Below are positions 62,194-64,000 of a DNA stretch of 64,000 nt, one piece after another. The notes beneath the pieces were generated by a model that did not search any database, was not told the origin of the DNA, and was given only the letters and a program-made list of their open reading frames with translations. The number at the start of each line of letters is the position of its first letter. Within the stretch, counting starts at the first letter, position 1. Source of the DNA: Pseudomonas putida NBRC 14164. GTDB taxonomy: Bacteria; Pseudomonadota; Gammaproteobacteria; Pseudomonadales; Pseudomonadaceae. The stretch lies in contig NC_021505.1 in the NCBI RefSeq assembly GCF_000412675.1, forward strand, positions 3,280,501 to 3,344,500. The letters run 5' to 3'. Made by a program: the position numbers and the translations under genes.

Positions 62194-62949
62194 TCAATCC
62201 TGATAACCAGGCGCTACCCGCTCCAGCATCCGCAACAATGCCGCCCACGCCAGCTGTAGCGCATCCGGGTCGGTCAGCTCACCCTGCTTCAACCCCCTCC
62301 CCGGCGCGTTGAACTGCCGCTCGGTATGCGCGCACACTTCAGCCGGCGGCAGTATCACTTGCCCGGCAATCTGCGCTGCCAACTGGATCTCACAGGCCTT
62401 CTCCAGGTAGTACATGCGCAGGAATGCTTCGGCCACGCTACCCCCGGTGGCCAGCAGGCCATGGTTGCGCAGGATCATCACTGGCTTGTCGCCCAGGTCG
62501 GCCACCAACCGCTGCTGCTCGTCCATATCCAGCGCGATACCTTCATAGGCGTGGTAAGCCACTCGGCCGTAAAACTCCATGGACATCTGGTTGACCGGCA
62601 GCAGCCCGCACTCCAGCGCAGCCACCGCGCAACCTGCACGGGTGTGGGTGTGCAGCACGCAGTGGGCGTCCTCGCGGGCGGCATGAATGGCGCTGTGAAT
62701 GACGAAGCCAGCCGGGTTGACCGGGTGCGGCGAAGGTTCGACCGGCCTCCCCTGCAGGTCGATCTTCACCAGGCTGGAGGCCGTGATTTCGTCGAACAGC
62801 AGGCCGTACGGGTTGATCAGGAAGTGGTGCTCCGGCCCTGGCAGGCGCAGGGATATGTGGGTGAAGATCAGGTCGCTCATGCGAAAATGCGCGATCAGCC
62901 GATAACAGGCGGCGAGTTCCTGGCGCAGGCGCTGCTCGGTGGCGTTCAT
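62194..62949 (-). CDS. Class II aldolase/adducin-family protein
   Basis: This 251-residue protein has the class II aldolase fold. The metal-binding histidines lie in VLHTHTRAGCAV near residues 99-110 and in ILRNHGLLATGGSV near 160-173. The first part has RLIAHFRMSDLIFTHISLRL. Substrates could be a sugar phosphate or a small hydroxy acid; the bacterial family is broad. A periplasmic binding-protein gene begins upstream on the same strand, 33 bases away, which suggests a role in the use of an imported compound. Confidence 0.85.
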   Translation of the reverse strand: MNATEQRLRQELAACYRLIAHFRMSDLIFTHISLRLPGPEHHFLINPYGLLFDEITASSLVKIDLQGRPVEPSPHPVNPAGFVIHSAIHAAREDAHCVLHTHTRAGCAVAALECGLLPVNQMSMEFYGRVAYHAYEGIALDMDEQQRLVADLGDKPVMILRNHGLLATGGSVAEAFLRMYYLEKACEIQLAAQIAGQVILPPAEVCAHTERQFNAPGRGLKQGELTDPDALQLAWAALLRMLERVAPGYQD

Positions 62950-62982
62950 GGTCGTTATCTCTATAGATGAAGTGGCCTGAAA

Positions 62983-64000
62983 CTACTTGCTCGCCCAAGC
63001 ATTGAAGCGCTGTTCCAGCTCTTCGCCATGGTCGACCCAGAATTCCACATTCATCGCCAGCGCCCCTTGCAGGTTCTGCGGCGCCGTGGGTACCCATCTG
63101 GCCAAGGCCGGGTCCAGCCTGGCAGCTGCCTGGGTATTGGTCGGCCCATAGGGAATCTGCTGCACATAGCGCACCTGGGTATCAGGCTGGTTGGCATAGG
63201 CAATCAATCGCTTGGCCTGGTCGACATGCCGCGAGCCTTTGATGATGGCCCAGTAGTCCATGCCATACAGGCTCCCAGGCCATACCACGGCCAGCGGGCT
63301 ACCTTGTTGCGCCGCCACGGCGATGCGCCCGCTGTAGGTCGAAGTCATTACCACATCACCTGCAGCCAGCCACTGCGCAGGCTGGGCGCCGGCGTCCCAC
63401 CACTGGATATAGGGCTTGAGTTCGCTGAGCTTGGCGAACGCACGCTCAACCCCGGCCGGCGTCGACAGCACCTTGTAGACGTCCTCCACCTTCACCCCAT
63501 CGGCCAGCAGCGCGAACTCCAGATTGTACACCGCACGCTTGCGCAGGCCCCGCTTGCCCGGGTACTTCTTCACATCCCAGAAGTCGGCCCACGAGGTCGG
63601 TGCCTCAGCCAGCTTGTTGCGGTCGTAGGCGATGGCCACGCTCCACACCAGCGCAGCCGAACCGCAGTCTTGAGCTGCGTCGGGGATCAGCTCGGCGCCA
63701 TGGCCCAGGCGCTGCCAGTCAAGGTGTTCGTAGACCCCCTCTTCACAGCCGCGCATCAAGTCCGGCCCCTCGATCTGCACCACGTCCCAATCGACGTTGC
63801 CGGTGTCGGCCATCACCTGGATCCGCGCCATCTCGCCGTTGTATTCGCTCTGGATCAGCTTGCTGCCATCCTGGGCACTGAAGGGCTTGAAGATGGCCTC
63901 ATCCTGGGCCTTCTGGCCGGCGCCGCCATAGCCCACCACGACCATCTGCGGCGCGGCATGCGCGCTGCCCAGGCCAAGGGCAAGCAACGTTGCGCATAGG
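62983..64000 (-). CDS. Extracellular solute-binding protein of an ABC transporter, 5' end cut
   Basis: The reading frame runs out of the window; TTG 63987 would be a possible start, but the frame continues as LCATLLALGLGSAHA, so the true signal peptide begins beyond base 64000. The mature part starts APQMVVVGYGGAGQKAQDEA, like PotD/PotF polyamine-type or related binding proteins. It continues WDVVQIEGPDLMRGCEEGVY, and then KKYPGKRGLRKRAVYNLEFA near residue 150. The ligand is probably a small cationic or organic compound, unproven. The class II aldolase gene follows on the same strand. Confidence 0.83.
   Translation of the reverse strand, partial: LCATLLALGLGSAHAAPQMVVVGYGGAGQKAQDEAIFKPFSAQDGSKLIQSEYNGEMARIQVMADTGNVDWDVVQIEGPDLMRGCEEGVYEHLDWQRLGHGAELIPDAAQDCGSAALVWSVAIAYDRNKLAEAPTSWADFWDVKKYPGKRGLRKRAVYNLEFALLADGVKVEDVYKVLSTPAGVERAFAKLSELKPYIQWWDAGAQPAQWLAAGDVVMTSTYSGRIAVAAQQGSPLAVVWPGSLYGMDYWAIIKGSRHVDQAKRLIAYANQPDTQVRYVQQIPYGPTNTQAAARLDPALARWVPTAPQNLQGALAMNVEFWVDHGEELEQRFNAWASK

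Overview
The window looks like a chromosomal segment of a Pseudomonas putida-group bacterium. It has high GC and Pseudomonas-type gene content: a long malate:quinone oxidoreductase, the glutarate genes csiD-lhgO, a PvdQ-like acylase, and a PxpABC cluster. It also carries many copies of the short palindromic REP element typical of P. putida, with a core of the CTTCGCGGG...CCCGCTCCCACAG type. The gene order around glnS, cysS, csiD, lhgO, hemB and proP agrees with what I remember of the P. putida core genome. This is recognition from memory, not a database comparison. No rRNA, tRNA, CRISPR array, insertion sequence or intact prophage was seen.

Region 1 (1-4.5 kb) holds the end of an ArnT-like glycosyltransferase, mqo, and a divergent pair of DNA-metabolism genes (radical SAM plus DUF4130) behind a very good LexA box. 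Region 2 (4.7-12.9 kb) is an accessory type VI secretion island on the minus strand: tssL/dotU, vgrG, a DUF4123 chaperone, a large VasX-like effector with hydrophobic segments, a two-helix membrane protein that may be its immunity protein, and PAAR. Every junction after vgrG is a 4-base ATGA or GTGA overlap. Region 3 (13.1-20.5 kb) has the 5-oxoprolinase genes pxpA-pxpB-pxpC with a divergent LysR regulator, a trehalose-synthase-like GH13 enzyme, riboflavin synthase and a YoaK-like membrane protein.

Region 4 (20.5-31.4 kb) contains a ProP-like osmolyte transporter with a C-terminal coiled coil, a zinc-type HemB, a RIO-family kinase, the glutarate/L-2-hydroxyglutarate module (csiD, lhgO, gabP and the GntR regulator glaR/csiR with a candidate operator) and a two-component system. 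Region 5 (31.4-39.9 kb) is mostly housekeeping: glnS-cysS, ppiB-lpxH, a PvdQ-like Ntn-hydrolase and a small Fur-fold protein. Region 6 (40.1-47.3 kb) has a Mor-like regulator followed by two DUF2589 genes, a small cassette of unknown purpose, then tamA-tamB.

Region 7 (47.3-64 kb) has a GNAT enzyme, xthA, an ECF sigma/anti-sigma pair divergent from a haem peroxidase-cytochrome b561 pair, a frameshifted MFS gene, a cupin regulator, an SDR/DsbA-fold/TetR/DUF4157 group, a bile-acid-type symporter, a class C beta-lactamase without a neighbouring ampR, several small conserved proteins (one with a long structured leader), an EamA exporter, a class II aldolase and the start of a periplasmic binding protein cut by the window edge. 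The most useful new signals are the LexA box at 2413, matched divergent ECF promoters at 50460-50516, the T6SS effector/immunity arrangement, the Mor-DUF2589 cassette, the structured leader at about 59430-59629, and unusual active-site residues in the SDR and AmpC proteins.
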